From SIG452 sp045540295 (GTDB taxonomy: Bacteria; Bacillota; Clostridia; UMGS1840), in assembly GCA_045540295.1 (NCBI GenBank), contig JAZQGY010000016.1, positions 1 to 34,464 of the forward strand: a stretch of 34,464 nt of DNA, in the 5' to 3' direction. The stretch's first letter is position 1; every line of letters begins with the position of its first letter. A model generated the notes under the pieces. That model saw only the letters and a list, made by a program, of their open reading frames with translations. It did not search any database and was not told where the DNA came from. The position numbers and the translations under genes are program-made. Shown here in pieces: positions 1 to 7,718 of this stretch.

Positions 1-1
1 A

Positions 2-1552
2 GAAGAACTCGTTGATAACGGTTCTGCAACTGCAGCAAACTGGGCTACTACCCCGATTACCTTCACCGAAGGCGGTAATTACACCGTTACCATTACTGAC
101 GACCACTTCTCTGACGGTACTTACACAGCCAATGTTGAAATCATCGTATTAGAACCGGTACGTAAGTTCAAAGCAAACGAAAATTATTTCTATGTAGAAC
201 ACAACACAATGGAAGCAACTGGTAATATTACTTCATACGGAGATTATGGAACCTTAACTTTAGGCGACTTCTTCTATGATACTGGTGCAAGAGCTATCAA
301 CAGTGCAAATATCGTTGTAGATGCATACCCGACCGCTTATGCAGAAAATGTTAAGAGCTTTACTTCCACTGCAGATGCAACTATTACGAAGAGCGGTTCC
401 GATTGGACACAGTGGCCTGTAACCATCAGTGGTGTTGGCGAATTAACTATTACCATTACCGATAATGATTACTGCCTGACTTCTAAAGCAGTTGTAGGCG
501 TATCTCCCTGGTGGACCGGTAATATTGATAGTTCTGGAGAAGACACTCAGGGCGGATCTAATTACCAGTCTGAACATTATTCTGATAGTGGTGCAGAAAA
601 ATACAGATTTAACCGAGTAACATCAGTGGATGTTGAAGTTCCCGCTAACAGTTCTATTCCGATTGATACATTGGTAAATAAACAATCTACCGCGTTGACT
701 CAAAAGGGAATATATGGTATTTGTTTATATCTTGAATCAGAAGGTGCTACAGGCAAATTTATGATTTCCAATGAATCTAATACCTATCATGCAACATTTG
801 ATATAGGCTATCATGCATGGACAGAAGATTATGCAGACGATTTACCCATTTATTTGAATGATAACGAAGGTATCATTATCACAAACTTAACCAACCAAAA
901 ACTGGTCTTCTATTTTGATAGTTTGCTTGCAAGATTAGATAAAGGAAATGATATGGAATTCTTCCCGTTAGTAAAATGGAATACCTATAAAGATAATTTG
1001 GATGCATTACCAGATCCTGACACTATGGAAGGTGGCGGAACTACACCGACTCCGGACGAAGATCTGCCGCCGATTCCTTCTACTACAATCTCTTATTGGA
1101 ACGGTGCTTATACCGACGTAGGTCAGGATTACGGTACACAATACTGGCCGAATGGTCAGAAAACTTATATTGATCCTTCCTTGATTCCGGGACACGCTAC
1201 AAATGCGTATGTAACTCCTGCTAATCCGTCTCACGTGTTTACTGTTAATGCACCCTACACTGGTGTTTATGTATTCCAGATTCAATCCGGATATCACACC
1301 GGCGGACATCCGTCATTTGAAATCAATACGGACGGAGGATATTATTGGAACATGGATCGTACCAGCGACGGTTGGACGAGTGCTGACGATAATGACGCAT
1401 TAATCTTCCTGCGTGAAGGCACAAACCAGGTAACCGTTACTTTAACAGGCGGTGTTACCAGTTGTTATGTTCACGATATCGACGTCGGCTTGTTCTTACC
1501 TGATGGAGAATACTCCTCTATGGCATTCTATGGATTAGTAAACAAACGCTAA
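2..1552 (+). CDS. Secreted repeat-containing surface protein, C-terminal part (5' truncated)
   Basis: The reading frame is open from base 2, so the true start lies upstream of the window; 516 residues are visible and the stop is TAA at 1550-1552. I do not recognise a named family. The visible start is the tail of a beta-rich domain (about residues 6-52) that resembles a second stretch at about residues 121-168: both have a Trp-containing turn, then a T-I-T-D-N/D-type strand, suggesting tandem Ig-like repeats about 345 bases apart. A middle domain follows. A Gly/Thr/Pro-rich linker at about residues 343-362 leads to a C-terminal domain rich in Tyr, Trp, Gly and Asn that looks like a carbohydrate-binding or adhesion beta-sandwich. 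There are only three Cys. No LPXTG motif, S-layer homology domain or C-terminal membrane helix is visible, so any anchor must lie upstream or be absent. A role at the cell surface is inferred from composition only. Confidence 0.7.
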   Translation, partial: EELVDNGSATAANWATTPITFTEGGNYTVTITDDHFSDGTYTANVEIIVLEPVRKFKANENYFYVEHNTMEATGNITSYGDYGTLTLGDFFYDTGARAINSANIVVDAYPTAYAENVKSFTSTADATITKSGSDWTQWPVTISGVGELTITITDNDYCLTSKAVVGVSPWWTGNIDSSGEDTQGGSNYQSEHYSDSGAEKYRFNRVTSVDVEVPANSSIPIDTLVNKQSTALTQKGIYGICLYLESEGATGKFMISNESNTYHATFDIGYHAWTEDYADDLPIYLNDNEGIIITNLTNQKLVFYFDSLLARLDKGNDMEFFPLVKWNTYKDNLDALPDPDTMEGGGTTPTPDEDLPPIPSTTISYWNGAYTDVGQDYGTQYWPNGQKTYIDPSLIPGHATNAYVTPANPSHVFTVNAPYTGVYVFQIQSGYHTGGHPSFEINTDGGYYWNMDRTSDGWTSADDNDALIFLREGTNQVTVTLTGGVTSCYVHDIDVGLFLPDGEYSSMAFYGLVNKR

Positions 1553-1560
1553 TCGAAAAG

Positions 1561-1588
1561 AAGTCAAAAAGCTGATTTTCCAATCAGC
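1561..1588 (-). terminator. Hairpin with T-tract on the minus strand
   Basis: GCTGATT (1571-1577) pairs with AATCAGC (1582-1588) around a TTCC loop. On the minus strand it is followed by five T residues (1566-1570 complement). It may act as a last back-up stop for transcription coming from ymdB. It lies 19 bases past the stop of the plus-strand surface protein. Confidence 0.45.
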
Positions 1589-1602
1589 ACATAGCGAAAC
1601 CC

Positions 1603-1639
1603 AAAAAAGCCCGATGGCATTATGCCATCGGGCTTTTTG
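1603..1639. terminator. Bidirectional intrinsic terminator
   Basis: A perfect GC-rich stem (AGCCCGATGGCA paired with its complement, loop TTA at 1620-1622) is flanked by A6 on the left and T5 on the right, so it can end transcription on both strands. It lies between the convergent surface protein gene and ymdB. Confidence 0.9.
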
Positions 1640-1644
1640 TTATG

Positions 1645-1676
1645 CAAAAAATGCCACCTGTAAAATACAAGTGGCA
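1645..1676 (-). terminator. Intrinsic terminator of ymdB
   Basis: ATGCCACCTGTA (1651-1662) and TACAAGTGGCAT (1665-1676) form a stem. The one C-A mismatch on the plus strand becomes a G-U wobble in the minus-strand RNA, and the T-run (A-run 1645-1650 on plus) follows the stem on the minus strand. Both features show it is built for the ymdB transcript, whose stop codon is 10 bases away. Confidence 0.8.
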
Positions 1677-1686
1677 TAGTGTATTG

Positions 1687-2466
1687 TTATTCGAATACTT
1701 TGATTCGCTCCACGTTTTGGCATTTGCCGGTACGTTCGTCAACGGTGAAAATAGCACCCATCATAGCAGGATTAGTGTCTGCCCAGTCAAAACGTGCACG
1801 TTTATGGTGAACAATCCGTCCGATGGAGATTTCTTTTTTTAAGCCCAGCACCGAATCGGTGGAGCCGGTCATTCCAATATCGGTAATGAAGCCTGTGCCG
1901 TTTGGCAATACCTGTTCATCGGCGGTGGGGGTGTGGGTATGAGTGCCGAACACGGCAGAAACCCGTCCGTCCACATAGTAGCCGAAGGCTTTCTTTTCGC
2001 TGGTGGCTTCCCCGTGAAAATCCACGATAATGATATCTGTTTTATCTTGTAAGTACGTGAGAGCTTTATCCATTGCTAAAAACGGACAGTTGATGGGGGA
2101 AAGGTATAATCTTCCTAACAGATTCACAACTCCGATGCGATAGCCCTTAGCATCAAGCACCGTGTAGCCTTCGCCTTCTAAGGAGCCGTCATAGTTTAAA
2201 GGACGGATAATGCGGTCGGGATAACGGTCAAAAGCTTTTTCCACGTCTTTTTTATTGAAAGCATGATTTCCCAGGGTCACACAGTCCGCTCCCGCAGTTA
2301 AAATATCTTCGGTGATGTTTAAGCTGATACCGCTGCCGGGCAAGGCATTTTCACCGTTTACAATGGTGAAATCAATTTCATTTTCTTTGATTAGTGCAGG
2401 CAGTTTCTTTTTTAAAAATTCAACACCGCATTCACCGACTACATCGCCGATTGCTAAAATTCTCAT
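1687..2466 (-). CDS. ymdB: YmdB-family metallophosphoesterase (TIGR00282 type)
   Basis: This 259-residue protein has the full set of calcineurin-like metal-binding motifs of the YmdB family: GD at residues 7-8, NGEN at 37-40, GNH at 66-68, DFHGEATSEK at 149-158 and GTHTHTPTADE at 174-184. Known members are 2',3'-cyclic nucleotide phosphodiesterases; in Bacillus subtilis YmdB affects biofilm and motility decisions. Length matches the family. The third motif reads GNHAFNK instead of the commoner GNHTWD, a change next to but not in the metal ligands. It has no signal peptide, so it is cytoplasmic. The start ATG is preceded by GAAAGG at a normal distance. It is monocistronic: a hairpin terminator follows it directly, and upstream lies an intergenic repeat. 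In many Bacillota ymdB sits next to rny; that neighbour is not present here. Confidence 0.9.
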   Translation of the reverse strand: MRILAIGDVVGECGVEFLKKKLPALIKENEIDFTIVNGENALPGSGISLNITEDILTAGADCVTLGNHAFNKKDVEKAFDRYPDRIIRPLNYDGSLEGEGYTVLDAKGYRIGVVNLLGRLYLSPINCPFLAMDKALTYLQDKTDIIIVDFHGEATSEKKAFGYYVDGRVSAVFGTHTHTPTADEQVLPNGTGFITDIGMTGSTDSVLGLKKEISIGRIVHHKRARFDWADTNPAMMGAIFTVDERTGKCQNVERIKVFE

Positions 2467-2497
2467 TTTTTTGTAACCTTTCTATAGGAAAGTAGTG

Positions 2498-2580
2498 AGT
2501 CATGAATATTGAATCATGAATCCATTCATGTGCCGTAGGGGTACTTCACATTGCGAAGCTTTCACATGCAACATATGTTT
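2498..2580. repeat. Palindromic intergenic repeat (mini-hairpins)
   Basis: The stretch between the ymdB start and the tRNA-Lys terminator is made of short inverted repeats: ATGAAT/ATTCAT near 2517-2529, GTGCC/GGTAC near 2531-2546, and small hairpins joined by TTCACA-type linkers. It carries no reading frame. The TCATGAAT words and the hairpin-linker design resemble the array at 34313-34457, so the two may belong to one repeat family. No clear ymdB promoter could be picked inside it. Confidence 0.5.
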
Positions 2581-2607
2581 CGTAAATTTAAAGGATTTAT
2601 TTCGTTG

Positions 2608-2637
2608 AAAAAAGCACTTCCTAAGAAGTGCTTTTTT
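2608..2637 (-). terminator. Intrinsic terminator of tRNA-Lys (symmetric)
   Basis: AAAAAAGCACTTC pairs with GAAGTGCTTTTTT around CTAA (2621-2624). It starts two bases after the encoded CCA end of tRNA-Lys on the minus strand and has a T6 tail in that direction. The A6 on the other side makes it usable on the plus strand as well. Confidence 0.9.
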
Positions 2638-2638
2638 C

Positions 2639-2714
2639 TGGTGCACCTTCAGGGACTCGAACCCGGGACCCACTGATTAAGAGTCAGTTGCTCTACCAAC
2701 TGAGCTAAAGGTGC
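2639..2714 (-). tRNA. tRNA-Lys (anticodon CTT)
   Basis: Read on the minus strand, this 76-base gene folds as a standard cloverleaf. The acceptor is GCACCTT/AAGGTGC, and the D arm contains AGCTCAGTTGGTAGAGC. The anticodon stem ACTGA/TCAGT closes a CTCTTAA loop with CTT at positions 34-36. The T arm is CCGGGTTCGAGTCCCTG-like. Discriminator A and CCA are encoded. It is a stand-alone transcription unit: a strong promoter lies 15 bases upstream and a terminator directly follows. Confidence 0.97.
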
Positions 2715-2728
2715 TTAACAACTCCGTT

Positions 2729-2757
2729 ATTATACAACATATTTTGGGAAATGTCAA
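2729..2757 (-). promoter_or_regulatory. Sigma-A promoter of tRNA-Lys
   Basis: On the minus strand TTGACA (2752-2757) and TATAAT (2729-2734) are separated by exactly 17 bases, a perfect consensus. Predicted initiation falls a few bases before the tRNA. The 14 bases spanning the -35 element (CACTTGACATTTCC) are identical to those of the rpmH promoter at 15391-15404. Confidence 0.9.
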
Positions 2758-2769
2758 GTGCTTTTTTGA

Positions 2770-2807
2770 AAGAAATTAAAGGGAGTGCATAACAATGCAC
2801 CCCCTTT
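2770..2807 (-). terminator. Terminator of the Na/Pi cotransporter gene
   Basis: AAAGGGAGTGCAT (2778-2790) pairs with ATGCACCCCCTTT (2795-2807) across AACA. The single mismatch becomes a U-G wobble in minus-strand RNA, pointing to use on that strand. The tail after the stem is T-rich but interrupted. Confidence 0.7.
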
Positions 2808-2825
2808 ATCATTTTGTATGCGGGA

Positions 2826-4622
2826 TTAGTCAAACAGCGGATTGTAGTATTTTTCCATAAAACTATTGTAGATTCTGGAATACTCTTCGTTTTGACGGAT
2901 GCTTTCTAATTCCATATATTCGTGAGAATTAAAGAGTGTTTGTTCCGAATGCAGATGGATAATTGCAACACCAACGTTGGAGCAATGGTCTGCCACACGT
3001 TCTAAGTTGTTGACTACTTCCAAGTAGGCAACGCCGGATTCTGCTGTGCATTTCTTTTTAGCAAGGCGACCCATATGTTTTCTGCGGAAGGTGGATTTGA
3101 ATAAGTCGATTACTTGTTCCTTCGGCTCAATCTGAGAGGCGATGGCAAAGTCATTGGTGCGGATGGCTTCCAGGGTAGTGTCCAGTATATCGTATACTGC
3201 CAAGAACATATTACGAAGCTCACGGGTTCCGCTTTTGGAGTATTTTTGGTTGCCTTCTATCATCATTTTGGCAATGTCACTCATATTGCTTGCATGGTCA
3301 GAAATTCGTTCAATATCGGTTACCATACTCACATAGCTCATTACTTGTTTATTCTCTGATTCTGACAGCGCTTTATCAGTAATTTTTGCAAGATAAGCGG
3401 AAAGTTCGCTTTCCATACTGTCCACGGTTTTTTCAATGAGCTTGATTTCCTGCATTGCATCGGCATTTTTTTCTAAAATTGCGGTTTCAGATAACATCAC
3501 GTTTTTCTTTGCCAACTCCAGCATAGAAATCACCACGTTTTTACTCTGACCAATTGCAATTGCAGGGGAGTGCAGGAATCTGTCATCCAAGAGCCGGGAC
3601 GGCTTGTCCGCATCTGATTCTTCCTTTTTGGAAGAACCGCCGACAAGTTTTACCAAAAGTCCGGCGAAAGGGAGTAAAACCACGGTCGTTGTCACATTAA
3701 AAATGGTATGGAAATCCGCAATGGTACCGGAGTTGACGTTGCCGTTCATTAGGTCGTTCCATCCGGGGACAACATAGGGACAAATGAGGAACAGAACAAC
3801 GATAAACAGTGCTGTTCCAAGAATGTTAAAGGTCAGGTGTAACACGCTGGCTTTTTTTGCAGCTTTGCTGGCACCTAACGAAGATAAAATTGCAGTGATA
3901 CAGGTACCGATATTTTGCCCTAAAATAATGGGGATGGCACCGCCTAAGGTGATGGCTCCGGTAGATGCAACTGCCTGCAAAATCCCAACGGAAGCAGAGG
4001 ATGACTGAATAATCGCAGTTACCAAAGCACCGATTATCACTCCTAACAGGGGCATTTTTGCACAGAAGGCAAAGAGTGCTTCAAATACGGATTTATCAAT
4101 GCCGTTTAGTCCGTCTGACATAAACATCATACCGGAAAAAACTAAAGAAAGTCCGATGAAAATACCGCCGGAATCTTTTTTTGTTTTGCTTTTTGCCAGA
4201 TAAATCAGCATCATTCCCACAATCATCAGCACAAACATTAAATTGTCCGGTTTAAAGAAGGAAATGAAAAAGTTGTCGGAAGAAACATCATTTAAGCGTA
4301 AAATATGAGCTGTTACGGTGGTTCCGATATTGGCACCCATAATGACGCCTGCTGCTTGTTTTAAGGTCATAATGCCTGCAGAAACGAAGCCTACAACCAT
4401 CACCGTGGTGGCAGAGGATGACTGAATCACTGCCGTAACCAAAGCACCTACCAGAACACCTTTTAAAAGGTTTCCGGTTAAGGATTCGATGATTTTTTGC
4501 ATTCGCATTCCTGCGGTTTTCTCCAGGCTATCTCCCATCAGGCTCATCCCGAATAAAAACAGACAAAGTCCGCCGATGACCTGAATCGCTACTGTTACAT
4601 ACAATCCGATGTTGATGTCCAT
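2826..4622 (-). CDS. Na/Pi cotransporter family protein with PhoU-like C-terminal domain
   Basis: This 598-residue membrane protein carries the duplicated Na/Pi (PF02690-type) repeat, each half marked by a QSSSA motif: VTAVIQSSSA at about residues 62-71 and VTAIIQSSSA at 201-210. Several hydrophobic helices make up residues 8-350. From about residue 380 a helical region (beginning near LLDDRFLHSPAIAIG) resembles PhoU and ends at the C-terminus. Family members move phosphate with sodium, and the PhoU-like tail is thought to regulate this. I chose ATG at 4622 because the hydrophobic core starts just after it. The frame is open up to 4934, but that extension is AT-rich, Lys-rich and contains the promoter. 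The start lacks a strong Shine-Dalgarno (only GAAAG close by). It has its own promoter and terminator, so it is probably monocistronic. Actual substrate and direction are inferred from the family. Confidence 0.9.
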   Translation of the reverse strand: MDINIGLYVTVAIQVIGGLCLFLFGMSLMGDSLEKTAGMRMQKIIESLTGNLLKGVLVGALVTAVIQSSSATTVMVVGFVSAGIMTLKQAAGVIMGANIGTTVTAHILRLNDVSSDNFFISFFKPDNLMFVLMIVGMMLIYLAKSKTKKDSGGIFIGLSLVFSGMMFMSDGLNGIDKSVFEALFAFCAKMPLLGVIIGALVTAIIQSSSASVGILQAVASTGAITLGGAIPIILGQNIGTCITAILSSLGASKAAKKASVLHLTFNILGTALFIVVLFLICPYVVPGWNDLMNGNVNSGTIADFHTIFNVTTTVVLLPFAGLLVKLVGGSSKKEESDADKPSRLLDDRFLHSPAIAIGQSKNVVISMLELAKKNVMLSETAILEKNADAMQEIKLIEKTVDSMESELSAYLAKITDKALSESENKQVMSYVSMVTDIERISDHASNMSDIAKMMIEGNQKYSKSGTRELRNMFLAVYDILDTTLEAIRTNDFAIASQIEPKEQVIDLFKSTFRRKHMGRLAKKKCTAESGVAYLEVVNNLERVADHCSNVGVAIIHLHSEQTLFNSHEYMELESIRQNEEYSRIYNSFMEKYYNPLFD

Positions 4623-4760
4623 ACTTTCATTGTTGGCTGCTTTAAAAAAACAGCCGTTCCTTTCTCGAATTTTTTTATGTAAATGAATTTTTTTGAGAGA
4701 ATGTTTCTTCTTTTTTGATACTATAATAGTTTTGTACCAATCTGATGGTTTTGCAAGTTC

Positions 4761-4789
4761 ATTATAGCATAGGAATTTCATTTTTTCAA
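4761..4789 (-). promoter_or_regulatory. Sigma-A promoter of the Na/Pi cotransporter
   Basis: On the minus strand TTGAAA (4784-4789) and TATAAT (4761-4766) are 17 bases apart, and the -10 is preceded by TGC (extended -10). It gives a leader of roughly 130 bases before the ATG at 4622. Its position inside the open upstream frame argues against the longer protein. Confidence 0.8.
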
Positions 4790-4869
4790 ATATTTTATGA
4801 GAAAAATTTAAAAAAACAACATTTTCGTAAAAAAGAATAAAAAATAAAAAAAATATTTCACAAAAACTA

Positions 4870-4898
4870 TTTATTTTTCCGATATTATATGCTATAAT
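4870..4898 (+). promoter_or_regulatory. Probable promoter of the uppS operon (extended -10)
   Basis: TGCTATAAT (4890-4898) is a perfect extended -10 element. The -35 region 17 bases upstream (4870-4875, TTTATT) is weak, which an extended -10 can offset. It is divergent from the Na/Pi promoter in the 351-base gap 4623-4973. That gap is otherwise very AT-rich and holds no further gene that I can support. Confidence 0.6.
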
Positions 4899-4961
4899 AA
4901 CTTGACAAAATGTGTCAGTATGTCCATTTGACATCTGCTATGACAGAAAATGACCGAAAAA

Positions 4962-4967
4962 GAGGTG
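4962..4967 (+). promoter_or_regulatory. Ribosome binding site that selects a TTG start for uppS
   Basis: GAGGTG lies six bases before TTG at 4974. The in-frame ATG at 4950 has no Shine-Dalgarno in front of it, and the site would then lie inside the coding region. This is the reason for the TTG start call. Confidence 0.6.
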
Positions 4968-4973
4968 AACGGT

Positions 4974-5738
4974 TTGTTCGGACTTGGGAAAAAAAAGAGT
5001 GCATCCTCCAAGCTGGATGCCAATAATATTCCACGCCATATCGCTATTATTATGGACGGTAACGGCAGATGGGCAAAAAAACGCGGCCTTCCTCGTACAG
5101 CAGGGCATGCTGCGGGAGCCGATAACCTGGTCAAAATTGCCCGCCATGCTTACGATTTGGGTGTGAAATGCTTAACGGTGTATGCCTTTTCCACCGAAAA
5201 CTGGAAACGTCCTGAAGATGAAGTGACCAATCTGATGAACCTTTGTATGAAGCGTCTTCCCCAGATTGTGGATTTAATGGAGCATAGAAAGGTTGCGGTC
5301 CGTTTTTTAGGAGACCGTTCCCGTTTACCGAATCCTCTGGTAAAAATGATTGAGGATGAGGAAAAACGTACTGAACCGTATGCCGAAACCGGTTGCTATT
5401 TAAATATTGCGTTAAACTATGGAGGCAGGGATGAAATTATTCACGCTGTTTCTGAAATTGCTGAAAAGGTAAAGACAGGAGAGTTGTCTTCCGAAGAAAT
5501 TACCGAGGAAACGGTTTCTGCTCATTTATATACAGCACATTGTCCGGATCCTGATTTAGTGCTTCGTCCCTCCGGTGAAATCCGGATTTCCAATTTTCTT
5601 TTGTGGCAGTCTGCCTACAGCGAATTTTATTATGACCATATTTTATGGCCCGATTTTTCTCCCCGTCATTTGGAGGAGGCCATTCTTACATATCAGGGTA
5701 GAAGCCGTCGGTTTGGCGGAGTAGCCCCCGTGAAATAG
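4974..5738 (+). CDS. uppS: Isoprenyl transferase (undecaprenyl diphosphate synthase)
   Basis: The enzyme condenses isopentenyl diphosphate units onto farnesyl diphosphate in cis to make the C55 carrier lipid for peptidoglycan. It has the family signature: MDGNGRWA at residues 27-34 with the catalytic Asp28, VYAFSTENWKRP (the FSxENW loop), and a C-terminal LRPSGEIRISNFLLWQ. The usual Thr of RTSGE is Pro here; the binding Arg and Ser remain. It ends in the conserved RRFGG-type tail. With the TTG start the protein is 254 residues, normal for the family; an ATG 24 bases upstream would add eight residues but lacks a ribosome binding site. It is first in a run with cdsA, dxr, rseP and ispG, all close together. 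This is a common order in Clostridia that joins isoprenoid supply to envelope lipid synthesis. Confidence 0.93.
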   Translation: MFGLGKKKSASSKLDANNIPRHIAIIMDGNGRWAKKRGLPRTAGHAAGADNLVKIARHAYDLGVKCLTVYAFSTENWKRPEDEVTNLMNLCMKRLPQIVDLMEHRKVAVRFLGDRSRLPNPLVKMIEDEEKRTEPYAETGCYLNIALNYGGRDEIIHAVSEIAEKVKTGELSSEEITEETVSAHLYTAHCPDPDLVLRPSGEIRISNFLLWQSAYSEFYYDHILWPDFSPRHLEEAILTYQGRSRRFGGVAPVK

Positions 5739-5754
5739 AAAGGAAGGAACAGTT

Positions 5755-6567
5755 ATGTTTGTGCGAATTGTCAGTGCTTTGGTTGCTGCAACTCTGTTGA
5801 TTGCAGTAATGCAGTTGGATGCGATTGTAATTACAGTATGTGCAGTGGCGTTGGCATTGTGGTGTCTGATTGAAGCATACAGTGTGTTTTCCTATCAGAA
5901 GAATCCTGTCTTTTTGGCGATCGGGCTGATTGTATGTCTGGGAATGCCGTTTTGTCAGATGTGGACTTTTAAGGAAATGCTGGGATTTGGATTCGTGCTT
6001 CTGTTGGTGATGATTATGACCATGGTGGCAAGACCGAAAAAAGTCAGCTTTACCGATATTGCTAATATGAGTCTTTTGACGGTTTTAATTCCTGTTTCTT
6101 TTGCGTTGTTGATTTTCTTGCGGCAGCAACCTTTAAACGGGCATCATTATGTGTGGCTAGCCTGCATCGGTGCTTTCTGTACCGATAGCGGTGCCTTCTT
6201 TACCGGAATTGCCTTAAAAGGACCGAAGCTTTGTGAAGAGTTAAGTCCCAAAAAAACTATTTCCGGTTGTATCGGCGGCTTTTTAGGGTCGCTGCTTGGG
6301 TTCTTCGTTTACGCAATGATTCTGTGGTTTGGCTACGGAATCTCCGTCAATCCGCTTACATATTACGGTTTGGCACTGATTTGCGGACTGACTGCACAGC
6401 TTGGCGATTTGACCGCATCTTCCATTAAGAGAAGTAAAAATGTGAAGGATTTCGGAAACGTGATTCCCGGTCACGGCGGATTTATGGACCGTGTGGATAG
6501 TTTAATGTTTGTGGCACCCACCGTATACATTTATATTATAACTTTCGGATTGCAGGTGATTCTGTAA
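5755..6567 (+). CDS. cdsA: Phosphatidate cytidylyltransferase (CDP-diacylglycerol synthase)
   Basis: CdsA activates phosphatidic acid with CTP to form CDP-diacylglycerol, the precursor of the acidic phospholipids. The 270-residue protein is a polytopic membrane protein with many hydrophobic segments from residue 1 onward. It ends in the family signature at about residues 222-249: SSIKRS, KD, PGHGG and DRVDS, with the metal-binding Asp residues. An upstream CTDSGAFFTG segment (142-151) is also typical. The ATG follows GGAAGG at good distance, 16 bases after the uppS stop. Its stop TAA shares one base with the start of dxr (TAATG), so the two are translationally coupled. Confidence 0.95.
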   Translation: MFVRIVSALVAATLLIAVMQLDAIVITVCAVALALWCLIEAYSVFSYQKNPVFLAIGLIVCLGMPFCQMWTFKEMLGFGFVLLLVMIMTMVARPKKVSFTDIANMSLLTVLIPVSFALLIFLRQQPLNGHHYVWLACIGAFCTDSGAFFTGIALKGPKLCEELSPKKTISGCIGGFLGSLLGFFVYAMILWFGYGISVNPLTYYGLALICGLTAQLGDLTASSIKRSKNVKDFGNVIPGHGGFMDRVDSLMFVAPTVYIYIITFGLQVIL

Positions 6568-7700
6568 TGCATATGCAGACAAAATCTGTTTATATTGCCG
6601 GTTCTACCGGTTCTATCGGAAGCCAGGCGCTGGCGGTTTGTAAAAAACACGGAATTCGTGTGGCAGGACTTTCCTGCGGAAAAAATGCAGAGCTTCTTTT
6701 GCGTCAGGCGAGGGAATTTGGTGTAAAATATGTGCATATCGGTGATAAAGCCGGTTATCAATTGGTAAAAGAACAGCTTCCGGATTGTGTTGTAGCAACA
6801 GGTGAAGACGCACTTTGCCGTCAGATTGCAGAAAGTGATGCGGATACACTGTTGGATGCGATTGTGGGCAGTGCCGGATTAAAACCTGCTATTGCCGGAA
6901 TCAAGTCCAAAAAGAAGCTGGCACTTGCCAATAAGGAGACCATCGTTTGTGCCGGTCAACTGATTATGGATATGGCAAAAGAACACGGAGTAACGGTGTT
7001 TCCGGTTGATTCAGAACATTCTGCAATTTTTCAAAGCTTGCTTGGAAACCGTGATTGCGATGTGAAGCGAATCATACTGACTGCATCGGGCGGTCCCTTC
7101 TTTTCGAGGGAAGACCTTTCTGATGTCCGTCCTGAGGATGCCTTAAAACATCCCAACTGGGATATGGGAAACAAAATTACCATTGATTCTGCAACTCTTA
7201 TGAATAAAGGCTTGGAAGTGATAGAAGCCTATCATCTGTTTGGTCATAAACCTATTAAAGTTCTTGTTCATCGGGAAAGCGTTATTCATTCTATGGTGGA
7301 ATATGTGGATAATGCCATTATTGCACAGCTTGGTACCCCCGATATGACCATTCCGATTCAGCTTGCGTTAACTTATCCCGAACGGGCAGAAAGTGAGGCT
7401 GGGGAAGTGGACTTTGTAAAATTGGGAACTCTAAGTTTTTATGAACCTGATACCGAAAAATTCCGATGCCTTTCATTGGCATATGAGGCACTTGCTATTG
7501 GCGGTACCATGCCTTGCGTGTTAAACGGTGCCAACGAAGTGGCAGTTGATGCCTTTTTACAGGGGAAAATCGGCTTTTTAGAGATTCCCCGTATCATTGA
7601 GTCGACGATGAAGGCTCATACAGCGATTACGGACTATACCATGGAGGATGTTCTTTTGGCAGATCGTTTTGCCAAAAAATATGCATCATCTTTACTATAA
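6567..7700 (+). CDS. dxr: 1-deoxy-D-xylulose 5-phosphate reductoisomerase
   Basis: Dxr makes 2-C-methyl-D-erythritol 4-phosphate, the first committed step of the MEP isoprenoid pathway, using NADPH and a divalent metal. All hallmarks are present: the NADPH loop GSTGSIG at residues 12-18, LANKET, the metal/substrate motif VDSEHSA, ASGGPF, and the long conserved HPNWDMGNKITIDSATLMNK region followed by HRESVIHSMVE. At 377 residues it is of normal length. The start overlaps the cdsA stop by one base; an in-frame ATG two codons later (6573) is an alternative. The Shine-Dalgarno AGGTGATT lies inside the end of cdsA. Along with ispG below, it shows that this organism uses the MEP route. Confidence 0.97.
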   Translation: MHMQTKSVYIAGSTGSIGSQALAVCKKHGIRVAGLSCGKNAELLLRQAREFGVKYVHIGDKAGYQLVKEQLPDCVVATGEDALCRQIAESDADTLLDAIVGSAGLKPAIAGIKSKKKLALANKETIVCAGQLIMDMAKEHGVTVFPVDSEHSAIFQSLLGNRDCDVKRIILTASGGPFFSREDLSDVRPEDALKHPNWDMGNKITIDSATLMNKGLEVIEAYHLFGHKPIKVLVHRESVIHSMVEYVDNAIIAQLGTPDMTIPIQLALTYPERAESEAGEVDFVKLGTLSFYEPDTEKFRCLSLAYEALAIGGTMPCVLNGANEVAVDAFLQGKIGFLEIPRIIESTMKAHTAITDYTMEDVLLADRFAKKYASSLL

Positions 7701-7718
7701 TTTGATGGAGGAAATTGG

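Noticed and set aside
1642..1842. Plus-strand frame opposite ymdB
   Set aside because: It is antisense to the conserved C-terminal region of ymdB and its start is in a terminator.
4902..4933. Two TTGACA words upstream of uppS as -35 elements
   Set aside because: No -10 hexamer lies 16-18 bases downstream of either.
4623..4934. N-terminal extension of the Na/Pi cotransporter
   Set aside because: The added 104 residues would span a perfect promoter and be Lys/Phe-rich and AT-biased. The family fold starts after 4622.
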